23,752 bases of DNA from assembly GCA_964607915.1 (NCBI GenBank), contig CAZSMU010000046.1, forward strand, positions 1 through 23,752. Direction: 5' to 3'. The number at the start of each line of letters is the position of its first letter. Position 1 is the first letter of the stretch. The position numbers and the translations under genes were made by a program. Of the stretch, positions 7,945-15,566 are shown one piece after another. The notes beneath the pieces are model-generated. The model was given only the letters and a program-made list of their open reading frames with translations. It made no database searches and was not told where the DNA came from. This DNA comes from JADJPL01 sp964607915. GTDB lineage: Bacteria; Bacteroidota; Bacteroidia; Chitinophagales; Saprospiraceae.

Positions 7945-8022
7945 AGGCTTTTTGCGAGGGGCCAGCCGTGTAACAAGCCCAAAGACATATAGACTGCTCG
8001 AGGTCTCCCCCGGAACAAGTCT
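7945..8022. repeat. Short derivative of the palindromic element upstream of the protease
   Basis: The ends AGGCTTTTTGCGAGGGGCC (7945 onward) and, on the minus strand, AGACTTGTTCCGGGGGAGACC (8022 downward) match the terminal repeats of the full elements, with a different, shorter middle. An internal GGCTTGTTACACGG (minus strand) repeats the end motif once more. It lies in the presumed 5' leader of the protease gene. Confidence 0.5.
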
Positions 8023-8082
8023 GATAGTAGCAAGTAAGTTTATGATTTGATATAGCGCGAGGACGTGAAAATAAGGCGGGTA

Positions 8083-8090
8083 CAAATATA
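8083..8090 (-). promoter_or_regulatory. Predicted -7 box of the protease gene
   Basis: TATATTTG on the minus strand fits the Bacteroidota -7 consensus exactly. No clear TTG sits at the usual -33 distance, so the call rests on the -7 box alone. It would give a leader of about 165 nt before the ATG at 7912. The rest of 8091-8159 is AT-rich and shows nothing else. Confidence 0.45.
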
Positions 8091-8159
8091 GGTATGTTTA
8101 CCTGCTATTTGTATAAATAACAGTACTTTAACAAAAACCTGCCGGCCTTGTACAGCGCC

Positions 8160-9425
8160 CTACTCTTCAGACGACAGTATTTTTTTGTAAAAAAACTCCA
8201 GGAAGAGGGCGGCTGCGGCGGGGTGGTTGCCCGCGCCTATGCCGAGATGTCCGCTGTGGGAGCGTTCCGGGTTGAAATAGAGGTGGAAGCCATATTCCGA
8301 GAGCAGGGTGAGGGAGTCGCTGCGGATTTGGTCTGCGAGGTCGTCGAAGTCGAATCGCAGCAGGCCCTGGTAGAGGAGCCAGTTGTCCCACAGGTGCAAG
8401 GCCCCTTTGGATAAGGTATTGAAATCAGTGCGGTTGCCGTAGATGGAGTTGGAGGCACCGAGGAAATAGTTGCGGTGCAGGAAATTGGCCTCGAAGGACA
8501 AGCGCATGGCTTCCGCGCAGGACTGGTCCGGGATAGAAGACACCAGCGGCATCCATCCGCTGAGGGAGCCGGAGAGGACGGCTTTGCCCTGGTGCTGGTC
8601 GTAGCTGCAGTAAATGCCGTATTCGGGGTTCCAGAGTTTTTGATTGGCGGTGAAAACGGTCAGTTCCTGGTATTCCATGAGCTCGCGCACGTCGCGTTGC
8701 AGGTATTGGCCCATTTGGAGCAGAAAGGTATTCGACAGGCTGAGCAGGGCATTGAGGTAGGGGTCCTGCACCAGGAACGGGTAATCGTAGAGCGTATCCG
8801 GCTTGCTGCCGGACAGGGTCTGTACGGCATGCCCTTCGGGCCGGGAGCCGCGGGCTTCGGCGGGTTGGGCCCATGCACTGGGCATTGCGTACTCCTCGGC
8901 GTCCCAGATATCCAGTTCGGGAAGGGGGGCTTCCCAGGGGTGTATGATGCTGACCAAGCCCTCGTCGTTCGGGTTCCGGGAGCGGTACCAGTGCAGTTGG
9001 TGTTGCAGGATTTTAGGAAAAAGCCATTCCAGCAGTTCTTCCCCCAGTTCCGAGTCGGGAGCGGACTCGAAGAGGCGCCAGAGCACCGGCGCGAAATACG
9101 GGCGTTCCAGCAAATCAAAGCCATCGCCCGGGAGGCCGGGCTCAAAAGACATGGGAATGGCGCCATTCTCCTGTTGCTGGTCCAGTACATGCGCAAAATA
9201 TTGCACCGCGCGTTCCCAGTTTGCGCTGGCGTTGCCCAATGCACGGACCGTCCACTGCCACGCGGTAGAACCGGCGGGGGCTATGCACTCCATGGGGTAC
9301 CCGGGTGCGAACGCGAGGAGCTTTTGTGCCTCTTTGACCATCTTTTTATCCAAAATACCATCTTTGTTCAGACAAAACCCGGGGCTAAGTCCGATGTCCC
9401 AAAAAATCTGACCTGTGTTTCCCAA
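8160..9425 (-). CDS. GH63-like (alpha/alpha)6-barrel glycoside hydrolase homologue
   Basis: The product has 421 residues if it starts at the TTG at 9425; the next in-frame ATG is residue 29, and no ATG lies upstream before a stop at 9500, so the start is uncertain. There is no signal peptide, which suggests a cytoplasmic protein. The length and the motifs HPWE (162-165) with a following WD (D175), GHAV near the middle, and a C-terminal YFNP...AAALFLEF block resemble the compact GH63 group that includes mannosylglycerate and glucosylglycerate hydrolases. D175 matches the expected general acid. The conserved Glu of the C-terminal FxEYY[ND]P motif, the expected base, appears as Leu382 (GFHLYFNP), so activity is doubtful or altered. 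It stands alone, downstream of a diverged intergenic element, with no obvious sugar-pathway neighbour. Confidence 0.65.
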   Translation of the reverse strand: MGNTGQIFWDIGLSPGFCLNKDGILDKKMVKEAQKLLAFAPGYPMECIAPAGSTAWQWTVRALGNASANWERAVQYFAHVLDQQQENGAIPMSFEPGLPGDGFDLLERPYFAPVLWRLFESAPDSELGEELLEWLFPKILQHQLHWYRSRNPNDEGLVSIIHPWEAPLPELDIWDAEEYAMPSAWAQPAEARGSRPEGHAVQTLSGSKPDTLYDYPFLVQDPYLNALLSLSNTFLLQMGQYLQRDVRELMEYQELTVFTANQKLWNPEYGIYCSYDQHQGKAVLSGSLSGWMPLVSSIPDQSCAEAMRLSFEANFLHRNYFLGASNSIYGNRTDFNTLSKGALHLWDNWLLYQGLLRFDFDDLADQIRSDSLTLLSEYGFHLYFNPERSHSGHLGIGAGNHPAAAALFLEFFYKKILSSEE

Positions 9426-9436
9426 GGGGGGAATCG

Positions 9437-9582
9437 CGCCTGTTGCAGGGGCTGAACAAGGGGCTAATAGAGCGGCTTTTGCCCACGCGTGAGCTTTTCA
9501 AGGCATATAGAGCCCTAAAAAGACGCGGTGTGTGCAAAAAGGTATCTTTCGGAACCTTGGTGCTTCCCTTTGCAAACAGTCT
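9437..9582 (+). repeat. Diverged full-length palindromic element, copy 3
   Basis: Read on the plus strand it aligns along its whole length with 15406-15566: TGTTGCAGGGG at the left end, then CTTTTGCCCAC, CATATAG, AAAAAG, GGTGTG, GCAAAAA and CTTT in the same order, and CCCTTTGCAAACAGTCT at the right end. It is more diverged than copies 1 and 2. It fills part of the divergent gap between the GH63-like and sulfotransferase-like genes; its left end lies about 12 nt upstream of the TTG proposed as the GH63-like start. Confidence 0.55.
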
Positions 9583-9686
9583 GTAGTTTTCTCTTGGAGT
9601 GGTATGAACGATGCCTCTGGTGCATAACAGATGGGGAGTGCATATCAACAGGGACACGGGGGTCCCCTGTTTGTGTCTATGCGGCA

Positions 9687-9694
9687 CAAATATA
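9687..9694 (-). promoter_or_regulatory. Candidate -7 box for the GH63-like gene
   Basis: TATATTTG on the minus strand matches the Bacteroidota -7 consensus. It is the only such box upstream of the gene on that strand, but it would give a leader of about 260 nt that runs through repeat copy 3. The -33 region is not clear. Confidence 0.35.
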
Positions 9695-9733
9695 CTGTTT
9701 TTTTCAAAAAAACACAGGTTTTCTATTTTTTTG

Positions 9734-9741
9734 TACCTTGG
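9734..9741 (+). promoter_or_regulatory. Candidate -7 box for the sulfotransferase/aminotransferase operon
   Basis: TTTGTACCTTGG contains TACCTTGG, one mismatch from TAnnTTTG, in the right direction and about 75 nt before the ATG at 9818. No convincing TTG is seen at -33. The remaining bases of 9583-9758 show only T-rich and A-rich tracts. Confidence 0.35.
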
Positions 9742-9758
9742 AAACTGTTTTCGTGATC

Positions 9759-9803
9759 AGACTTGCTGCGAGGGGTTCAGTGCTGTTCCTGCGCAGCAGG
9801 CTT
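9759..9803. repeat. Short derivative of the palindromic element upstream of the sulfotransferase-like gene
   Basis: AGACTTGCTGCGAGGGGTTC at the left and GCGCAGCAGGCTT at the right form an imperfect inverted repeat that resembles the element ends. It stops 14 nt before the start codon at 9818. Confidence 0.45.
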
Positions 9804-9817
9804 ATTATACCATTTAT

Positions 9818-10549
9818 ATGTGTACCCGGATAAACATTTGGTCCAGCCCCAGGAATGTGTCCACGGCTTTTATGTATGCGTTCGCGCAACGCCCGGACAC
9901 GACCGTTGTGGATGAGCCCTTGTATGCGCACTACCTGTCGAAAACGGATTCTGAAGCGCAGCATCCGGGTGCGGAGGAAGTGCTGGCGGCGCAGTGTGCG
10001 GATGGGCAGCGCGTGGTGGCAGAGGTCATTCTGGGCGACTGCGCGACGCCGGTCGTCCTGTTCAAACAAATGACCCACCATTTGATTCATCTGGACTGGT
10101 CGTTCATGCGGCACACCAAAAATGTAATGTTGGTGCGCGACCCCCGCGCCATTATTGCCTCTTACGCCAAAGTAATCCCCAATCCCGGCATGCAGGATGT
10201 GGGGGTGGCGTTGCAGTCCCAGCTTTTTGACTACCTTCGGGAAAACGACTGCCTGAGCGCCGTAGTGGACGCGGCAGAGCTGCTTAAAAACCCGCCCGGA
10301 GTATTGCGCCGGCTCTGTGAGGCCCTCGCCATAGACTACACCGACGCCATGTTGCGCTGGCCTGCCGGTCCCAAGCTCTACGATGGGGTTTGGGCGCCAT
10401 ACTGGTACGACCAGGTGTGGCATTCGACGGGTTTTCAGCCGTATGAGCCTGTGCGCTATGTCTTGCCGCCGCATCTGGAGGCATTGTGTGCGCAGTGTAT
10501 GCCGCATTACGAGCATCTTTATACCTTTGCCATAAAAGCTTTTTCATAA
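9818..10549 (+). CDS. Sulfotransferase-like P-loop protein
   Basis: The product is 243 residues. The ATG at 9818 is chosen over an in-frame start at 9611 because the upstream 69 codons cross the promoter-like box and repeat and look non-coding (Cys/Phe-rich), and because homologous P-loop proteins begin just before the first strand. Residues 5-20 (INIWSSPRNVSTAFMY) match the 5'-phosphosulfate-binding loop of PAPS-dependent sulfotransferases, and VMLVRDPRAIIASYAK near residues 105-120 matches the 3'-phosphate-binding segment. There is no signal peptide. The acceptor is unknown, and sulfate transfer itself is inference: some members of this fold bind other nucleotides. It is the first gene of a probable operon with the class IV aminotransferase 12 nt downstream, which suggests a shared amino-acid-derived substrate or product. 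Confidence 0.8.
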   Translation: MCTRINIWSSPRNVSTAFMYAFAQRPDTTVVDEPLYAHYLSKTDSEAQHPGAEEVLAAQCADGQRVVAEVILGDCATPVVLFKQMTHHLIHLDWSFMRHTKNVMLVRDPRAIIASYAKVIPNPGMQDVGVALQSQLFDYLRENDCLSAVVDAAELLKNPPGVLRRLCEALAIDYTDAMLRWPAGPKLYDGVWAPYWYDQVWHSTGFQPYEPVRYVLPPHLEALCAQCMPHYEHLYTFAIKAFS

Positions 10550-10561
10550 GACCTATTTGCC

Positions 10562-11461
10562 ATGTTGCAATCGTTTAACGAAAAAAACAAAGACATACTC
10601 ATCTACGTCAAAGACGGGCTCTATCCGCGCGGTGAGGCCAAAGTATCGGTATTCGACAGTTCCGTGCAGGGCGGAGACGCCGTGTGGGAAGGGCTGCGGG
10701 TGTACGATGGCCGCGTCTTTTGTCTCGATGCCCACCTCGAGCGCATGCAGCACTCGGCGCACATCCTCGGTTTTCAGGGGGTGCCGTCCAGCGATGCGAT
10801 AAAGGCAGCTATCTTTGAGACCTTGAAGGCCAACGGGATGCGCGACAACGCGCACATCCGGCTCACCCTCACGCGGGGCGAGAAGATCACGTCCGGCATG
10901 GATCCCCGCCTCAATCAGTCGGGCTGCACCCTTATCGTGCTCGCAGAGTGGAAGCCGCCGGTCTATCCGCCTTCTATCCGCATGGTCACCTCGTCTATCC
11001 GTCGCAACAACCCGATGTTTCTGGATTCCAAGATTCACCACAATAATTTGCTGAACAATGTATTGGCAAAAATAGAAGCCAATTTCGCGGGCGTGGACGA
11101 AGCGTTGATGCTCGACAAGGACGGCTTCGTAGCGGAAGCGAACAGCGTCAATGTGTTCTGTATCTCCAAAGGAACGGTCTATACGCCCTGCGCAGACGCT
11201 TGTCTGCCGGGCATCACCCGCGGCATTGTGCTCGGGCTGTGCCGCGAGCACGAGATTCCCGCCGTTGAGAAAAATCTTTCCGTCGCCGAGTTCTATGTCG
11301 CCGACGAGGTTTTCGCCACCGGTACTATGGGCGAACTGACCCGCGTCGTCGAGATCGATGGCCGGAAAATCGAAAACCGTTCCGGCCTGCAAGTGTTGGA
11401 AACATTGCAGCGCTACTTCCGCGGTCTGACCGAGCGCGAAGGTACGCCATTGGACTTTTAA
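10562..11461 (+). CDS. Class IV PLP aminotransferase (branched-chain type)
   Basis: The product is 299 residues, the usual length for fold-type IV enzymes (branched-chain aminotransferase, D-amino acid aminotransferase, aminodeoxychorismate lyase). K157 in LDSKIHHNN is the expected Schiff-base lysine, and E192 in AEANSVNVF is the glutamate that contacts the PLP ring nitrogen; GITR (217-220) and the ATGTMGEL segment bind the cofactor phosphate. The QGGDAVWEGLRVYDGR segment near residues 36-51 is the family's N-terminal signature. A branched-chain specificity is the likeliest reading, but the class cannot be split reliably by eye, so no symbol is given. It follows the sulfotransferase-like gene by 12 nt and is probably co-transcribed. 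The purC promoter appears to lie in its last codons. Confidence 0.9.
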   Translation: MLQSFNEKNKDILIYVKDGLYPRGEAKVSVFDSSVQGGDAVWEGLRVYDGRVFCLDAHLERMQHSAHILGFQGVPSSDAIKAAIFETLKANGMRDNAHIRLTLTRGEKITSGMDPRLNQSGCTLIVLAEWKPPVYPPSIRMVTSSIRRNNPMFLDSKIHHNNLLNNVLAKIEANFAGVDEALMLDKDGFVAEANSVNVFCISKGTVYTPCADACLPGITRGIVLGLCREHEIPAVEKNLSVAEFYVADEVFATGTMGELTRVVEIDGRKIENRSGLQVLETLQRYFRGLTEREGTPLDF

Positions 11462-11476
11462 CCCGCTATATTTTTG
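11450..11476 (+). promoter_or_regulatory. Predicted purC promoter
   Basis: TTG (11450-11452), a 16-nt spacer and TATTTTTG (11469-11476) match the Bacteroidota pattern, with the spacer at or just under the usual minimum. The box ends only 5 nt before the purC ATG at 11482, so the mRNA would be leaderless or nearly so. The -33 part overlaps the end of the aminotransferase gene. Confidence 0.5.
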
Positions 11477-11481
11477 CATCT

Positions 11482-12432
11482 ATGCTCCCTGAACAACATG
11501 CTATTCGGGAAACCCGCTTCCAACTGCCCGGGCAGACGGGCTTCTATCGCGGCAAAGTGCGCGATGTCTATGCCCTGGGCGATGTGCTGGTGATGGTGGC
11601 CACCGACCGCATCTCGGCTTTCGACCACGTGCTGCCGCGCCCCATCCCGTTCAAAGGGCAGGTGCTGAACCAGACAGCGGCGCACTTTTTAGAGGCTACC
11701 CGCGACATCGCGCCCAACTGGGTGCTGTCCAGCCCTGACCCCAATGTTTCTATCGGCATTGCCTGCACCCCTCTGCGGGTGGAAATGGTGATCCGCGGAT
11801 ACTTAGCCGGCCATGCCTGGCGCATGTACCAGGCCGGGCACCGAACGCTCTGCGGGGTCCCGCTGCCGGAAGGCATGCGGGAAAATGACCCCTTCCCGGA
11901 ACCGATCATCACGCCGAGCACCAAAGCGGAGGAAGGGCATGACGAGGATATTTCCCGCGAGCAAATCCTCTCCACCGGCCTGGTGGACGAGGCTGACTAC
12001 CTGCAACTGGAAGATTATACCCGCCGTCTCTTCGCGCGGGGTACCGCCATGGCCGCCGAACGGGGCCTGATCCTGGTAGATACGAAATACGAGTTCGGCA
12101 AGCGCGACGGCCAGATCTACGTCATTGACGAAATCCATACGCCCGACAGCTCCCGCTTCTTCTATGCGGAGGGCTACGCCGAGCGCCAGGCCCGCGGCGA
12201 GCGCCAGAAGCAACTGTCGAAAGAGTTCGTCCGGGAATGGCTGATGGACCACGGCTTTCAAGGCAAAGAGGGCCAAAAAATGCCCGATATGCCGGATGCC
12301 TTCGTCTGGGATGTATCGCTGCGCTATGTGCACCTCTACGAACACCTCACGGGCAAGGCCCTGGAAAAACGCGATACCCGCGACATGCTGCAGCAAATCC
12401 ACGCCAATATCCTGAAAGGGATCGGGGGGTAG
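11482..12432 (+). CDS. purC: Phosphoribosylaminoimidazole-succinocarboxamide synthase (SAICAR synthetase)
   Basis: This enzyme makes SAICAR from CAIR, aspartate and ATP in de novo purine synthesis, in the cytoplasm. The product is 316 residues, in the longer class of PurC found in Bacteroidota and yeast rather than the roughly 240-residue E. coli type. Family motifs appear in order: YRGKVRDVY (ATP site), VATDRISAFD, PFKGQVLNQ, IRGYLAGHAW, LILVDTKYEFG and DEIHTPDSSRFF. The ATG at 11482 follows the aminotransferase gene by 20 nt, but a promoter box right in front of it suggests independent expression. Its stop is separated by one base from the stop of the convergent ABC ATPase gene, and no terminator hairpin is seen between them. 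No other purine gene is in the window. Confidence 0.97.
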   Translation: MLPEQHAIRETRFQLPGQTGFYRGKVRDVYALGDVLVMVATDRISAFDHVLPRPIPFKGQVLNQTAAHFLEATRDIAPNWVLSSPDPNVSIGIACTPLRVEMVIRGYLAGHAWRMYQAGHRTLCGVPLPEGMRENDPFPEPIITPSTKAEEGHDEDISREQILSTGLVDEADYLQLEDYTRRLFARGTAMAAERGLILVDTKYEFGKRDGQIYVIDEIHTPDSSRFFYAEGYAERQARGERQKQLSKEFVREWLMDHGFQGKEGQKMPDMPDAFVWDVSLRYVHLYEHLTGKALEKRDTRDMLQQIHANILKGIGG

Positions 12433-12433
12433 T

Positions 12434-14125
12434 CTATCCCTTACCCGGCACGCTTTCCAGTAACATCCTGGTGTACGGGTGTGTCGGCTGCAGCAAGACT
12501 TCTTCTGCTGGCCCGTATTCTACGGCGCAGCCGCCTTTCATGACGAGCACCTGATCGCTCATGAAGCGGATGACCGACAGGTCGTGCGAAATGAAGATGC
12601 AGGTAAGGCCGAGTTCCTCCTGCAAATCTCTCAGCAGGTTCAGCGTCTGGGCCTGGATGGATACATCGAGGGAGGATACCGATTCGTCGCATACCAGGAA
12701 GCGGGGGTGGAGGGCGATGGCCCGGGCGATGCCGATGCGTTGCCGCTGCCCTCCCGAAAACTCCTCCGGGAGGCGGTTCATGTCGCCCGGAGAAAGACCG
12801 ACGCGCTGGAGTACCCCTGCCACGCGCTCCCGGCGCTCGGCGTCGCTGTCTCCTATGCAGTGGTAGCGCAGCGGCTCCAGAATCGCCTCCCCAACCGGGA
12901 TACGGGGATTGAGGGAAGTGAAAGGGTCCTGAAAAATGAGCTGCATCTGCCTGCGCAACGCCCCCCAACGCTGCAGGTCTGCCGACAAGACGTTCTCGCC
13001 CTGCAGATATACCTCTCCGGCTATCGGGCGTACCAGGCCCAGGAGCACGCGTGCGAGGGTGGTTTTACCGCTTCCCGACTCTCCTGCGATACCCAGGGTT
13101 TGTCCGGCTTCTACGCGGAAACTCAGGTCGTCCACGGCGCGAAGCCATCGTCTCTTCTCGAAGAGATGCCGCCTGCGCAAGGGGAAGGCCACGCTAAGGC
13201 CCTGCACTTCCAGAAAGGGGTGCTGGCCGGAAGCAGGGTTGCCGGCCGAGGTTCCGGCTACGAAAGCCGGGCGCTGCGGGGGGGTGGCCGCCTCTTCCGG
13301 CGTGAAATCCGCGAGTACGGGCAGGCGGTGGGGGCGGTCCAGCAAACCGGGCCGGCATTGCAGCAAGGCGCGGGTGTAGGCCTGCCGGGGCCGGTCAAAC
13401 ACTTCGGCTGCTGTACCTTGTTCTATCACTTCGCCGTGGCGCATCACCAGTACGCGGTCGGCCAACGCGCGCACCAGGTTGAGGTCGTGGGAGATAAACA
13501 GCACTGCCGTTCCGCTTTGCCGGCAAATCCCCCGGAGCAGCTCCAGGATTTGTTTCTGCACCGTCACATCCAGTGAGGTGGTCGGCTCGTCGGCCAACAG
13601 CAGGCGGGGGCGGGGCGCCATGGCAGCCGCAATCATCACCCGCTGCTTTTGGCCACCGGAGAGTTCGTGCGGGTAGGCGCGGAAAATGCGCTCGGGGTCT
13701 TCCAACCCGACGCGCGACAACCACTGCAGGGCTTCGGCACGCGCGGCCGGGGCGCTCATGCCCCTGCGCAATACCAGGGCCTCCGCAACCTGATAGCCGC
13801 AGGTTTCCAGCGGGTTCAGGGCGGCCCCCGGGTCCTGGAAGACCATGCCGATTTCCACTCCGCGCAGGGCGGTCGCGGCAGTGCGGAGGTCCTGCCAGTT
13901 GCCCGCGGCGTCGCGAAAAGCGAGCGCATCGGCTCGCCAGGTCGCGGCGGCGGGCAACAAACCGTTCAGGGCAAGGCTTGAAAGCGTCTTGCCGGAGCCC
14001 GATTCGCCGACCAGGGCTACGATTTCCGCTGTATCTATGGTAAAGGAAACGCCCCGCACGACGGGGGCGCCTTCAAATCCAATGTGCAATCCTTCCACCT
14101 GGAGTATCTGCAGGTCTTCGCGCAT
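12434..14125 (-). CDS. Fused two-domain ABC ATPase, oligopeptide/dipeptide importer type
   Basis: The product is 563 residues with two complete nucleotide-binding domains, equivalent to DppD and DppF (or OppD/OppF) joined, as in YejF and GsiA. Domain 1 has Walker A GESGSGKT (40-47), signature LSGGQKQR near residue 165 and Walker B LLLADEPTTSLD. Domain 2 has GESGSGKT, FSGGQRQR and FLVCDESVSSLD. Each domain keeps the His switch (FISHDL) and ends with the AYTRALL or PYTRMLL segment typical of this subfamily. Residues about 270-310 form the Ala/Pro-rich linker. It should power peptide or similar uptake at the inner membrane, but no permease or binding protein lies in the window, so its partners must be elsewhere. 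It follows rnd by 12 nt and is probably co-transcribed with it. Confidence 0.93.
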   Translation of the reverse strand: MREDLQILQVEGLHIGFEGAPVVRGVSFTIDTAEIVALVGESGSGKTLSSLALNGLLPAAATWRADALAFRDAAGNWQDLRTAATALRGVEIGMVFQDPGAALNPLETCGYQVAEALVLRRGMSAPAARAEALQWLSRVGLEDPERIFRAYPHELSGGQKQRVMIAAAMAPRPRLLLADEPTTSLDVTVQKQILELLRGICRQSGTAVLFISHDLNLVRALADRVLVMRHGEVIEQGTAAEVFDRPRQAYTRALLQCRPGLLDRPHRLPVLADFTPEEAATPPQRPAFVAGTSAGNPASGQHPFLEVQGLSVAFPLRRRHLFEKRRWLRAVDDLSFRVEAGQTLGIAGESGSGKTTLARVLLGLVRPIAGEVYLQGENVLSADLQRWGALRRQMQLIFQDPFTSLNPRIPVGEAILEPLRYHCIGDSDAERRERVAGVLQRVGLSPGDMNRLPEEFSGGQRQRIGIARAIALHPRFLVCDESVSSLDVSIQAQTLNLLRDLQEELGLTCIFISHDLSVIRFMSDQVLVMKGGCAVEYGPAEEVLLQPTHPYTRMLLESVPGKG

Positions 14126-14137
14126 GGCAGGGAAGCG

Positions 14138-15310
14138 TTATTCGTGGTCCAGGCGCAACTCGATGCGGTCGGGGTGGAGGTAGATCCCCATGCGCTGGTA
14201 CTCCTGCAGCCAGCGGTCAAACTGGTCGCCGAAGAGCGCTCGGCGCCAGCCCCGGCCAAACAACGACTCCGCCTGCCGCGGGTCGTCCTGGATGCGCTTG
14301 AGTACGTTCCGGGGCATGGCCAATGCCGACGATACCCCGTGCTCCAGGCAGTGGTGTTTTACGATCAGGTAGAGCATTTCAATCAGGATTTCCTCCCGCG
14401 GGTTTTCCTCCTCCTCCTGGTGTATGCCCTTGAGGATGCGTTGCTCTTCCGCCGAAGCGGTTTCCACGTACATTTTGTACCAGGTATCCCAGTGGTCCTG
14501 CACGATCTTGGAGGGCATGCGGCGGTTGTCCATCAACGCTTCCTTCCCCGAGCGCATTCCTTTGACGATGTAGGGAATCCACTTGCCCGCCAGCACCATC
14601 TCTTTGGAGTGGTTGCGCTTTTCCGCCAGGCGGTTGCGCCAGGCGTAGAGGCGGACCAAAAAGAGCTGCTCTTTCTTGTGCAGCGACTTGATCATCTGGC
14701 TGTTGAGCGCCTCGTGGTTGGGGTCCTTAGCATAAAACGACTCTTGCTCCAGCTCCCGGAACTCCTCCTCGGCCCAGGACAAGCGGCCGTTGTCGCGCAA
14801 CTTCTGCTGCTGTACCTCCCACAGCGGGTGCAGGGGGAGGATGTCCTCCAGCGCGTATTCCAGTTGGGAAGGCTTGAAAGGCCGGATTTCCCAGTCGGCA
14901 ACAGTATGGCTTTTTTTCAGATTGAGGCGCAACTCCACATCCGCCAGCTTCTTGAATGCAACGGGGTACTTATAGCCCAGGAAACCCGCCGCCACCTGCG
15001 TGTCGTAAACGTTGCGCGGGAGTATGCCGTAGAGATTGTACAACAAGCGGTAATCGTTCTCGCCGGCGTGGGTGATTTTTACAATGGAAGGGTCCTGGAT
15101 CATCTGCAGGATGGGGCTCAGATCTTTTACAGCCAGCGGATCAATCAGATAAGCGCCATGGCGGGTGCCGACCTGTACCAGGCAGAGACTCGTCTGGTAT
15201 CGTCGCTCTCCTATGAACTCCGTATCAAAACTCATCCATTCAACCTGTGCGTTCTCCTTGTAAAACGCATCCAGTGCAGCCCCGCTCTCTATCAGCGTAA
15301 ATCCTTTCAT
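14138..15310 (-). CDS. rnd: Ribonuclease D (3'-5' exoribonuclease)
   Basis: RNase D trims the 3' ends of tRNA precursors and other stable RNAs. The product is 390 residues, close to the E. coli enzyme. From the ATG at 15310, the DEDD-y exonuclease motifs are complete: FDTEF (D29, E31), HAGEND (D86) and YALED (Y152, D156). The region LVRLYAWRNRLAEKRN with the following helices fits an HRDC domain, and the C-terminal part is helical and charged. An in-frame start at 15364 would add 18 residues of low similarity, so the MKGFTL start is preferred. It is the first gene of a likely pair with the ABC ATPase 12 nt downstream. No clear TAnnTTTG box was found upstream. Confidence 0.93.
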   Translation of the reverse strand: MKGFTLIESGAALDAFYKENAQVEWMSFDTEFIGERRYQTSLCLVQVGTRHGAYLIDPLAVKDLSPILQMIQDPSIVKITHAGENDYRLLYNLYGILPRNVYDTQVAAGFLGYKYPVAFKKLADVELRLNLKKSHTVADWEIRPFKPSQLEYALEDILPLHPLWEVQQQKLRDNGRLSWAEEEFRELEQESFYAKDPNHEALNSQMIKSLHKKEQLFLVRLYAWRNRLAEKRNHSKEMVLAGKWIPYIVKGMRSGKEALMDNRRMPSKIVQDHWDTWYKMYVETASAEEQRILKGIHQEEEENPREEILIEMLYLIVKHHCLEHGVSSALAMPRNVLKRIQDDPRQAESLFGRGWRRALFGDQFDRWLQEYQRMGIYLHPDRIELRLDHE

Positions 15311-15405
15311 GTTTTTGGTATTTACAGAACGGTGAAGGTATGGGTTTGTTTTGGATTGTCGCATATTTGGCGTATAAAAGCGATCGCTCTAAACGTTATT
15401 ATATT

Positions 15406-15566
15406 AGACTTGTTGCACGGGTTCATCGCGGGGTCAAAAAGGCCCTTTTTCGCCCACACTGTGTCTTTTTTCGGTCATATAGCCTGGCTATACTCCCTCA
15501 AAAAGCCTTCGTGTGGACAAAAAATGACTCTTTTTTCCCTCCTCGCCGACCCCGTGCAACAAGTCT
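15406..15566 (+). repeat. Full-length palindromic intergenic element, copy 2
   Basis: This 161-bp element has terminal inverted repeats AGACTTGTTGCACGGG and CCCGTGCAACAAGTCT, a central hairpin TATAGCC-T-GGCTATA, and nested CCACAC/GTGTGG pairing. It aligns end to end with the minus strand of 2088-2250 with roughly nine in ten bases identical by eye. It lies between rnd and the AsmA-like gene. The stretch 15311-15405 before it is AT-rich and shows nothing recognisable. Confidence 0.85.

Noticed and set aside
9611..9817. N-terminal extension of the sulfotransferase-like protein
   Set aside because: The extra 69 codons cross a promoter-like box and a repeat and have non-coding composition, and the P-loop normally lies at the N-terminus.
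15406..15566. Element as an integron attC site or insertion sequence
   Set aside because: There is no transposase or integron integrase frame, no attC core boxes that I can recognise, and no cassette arrangement. It is kept as an unclassified palindromic repeat.
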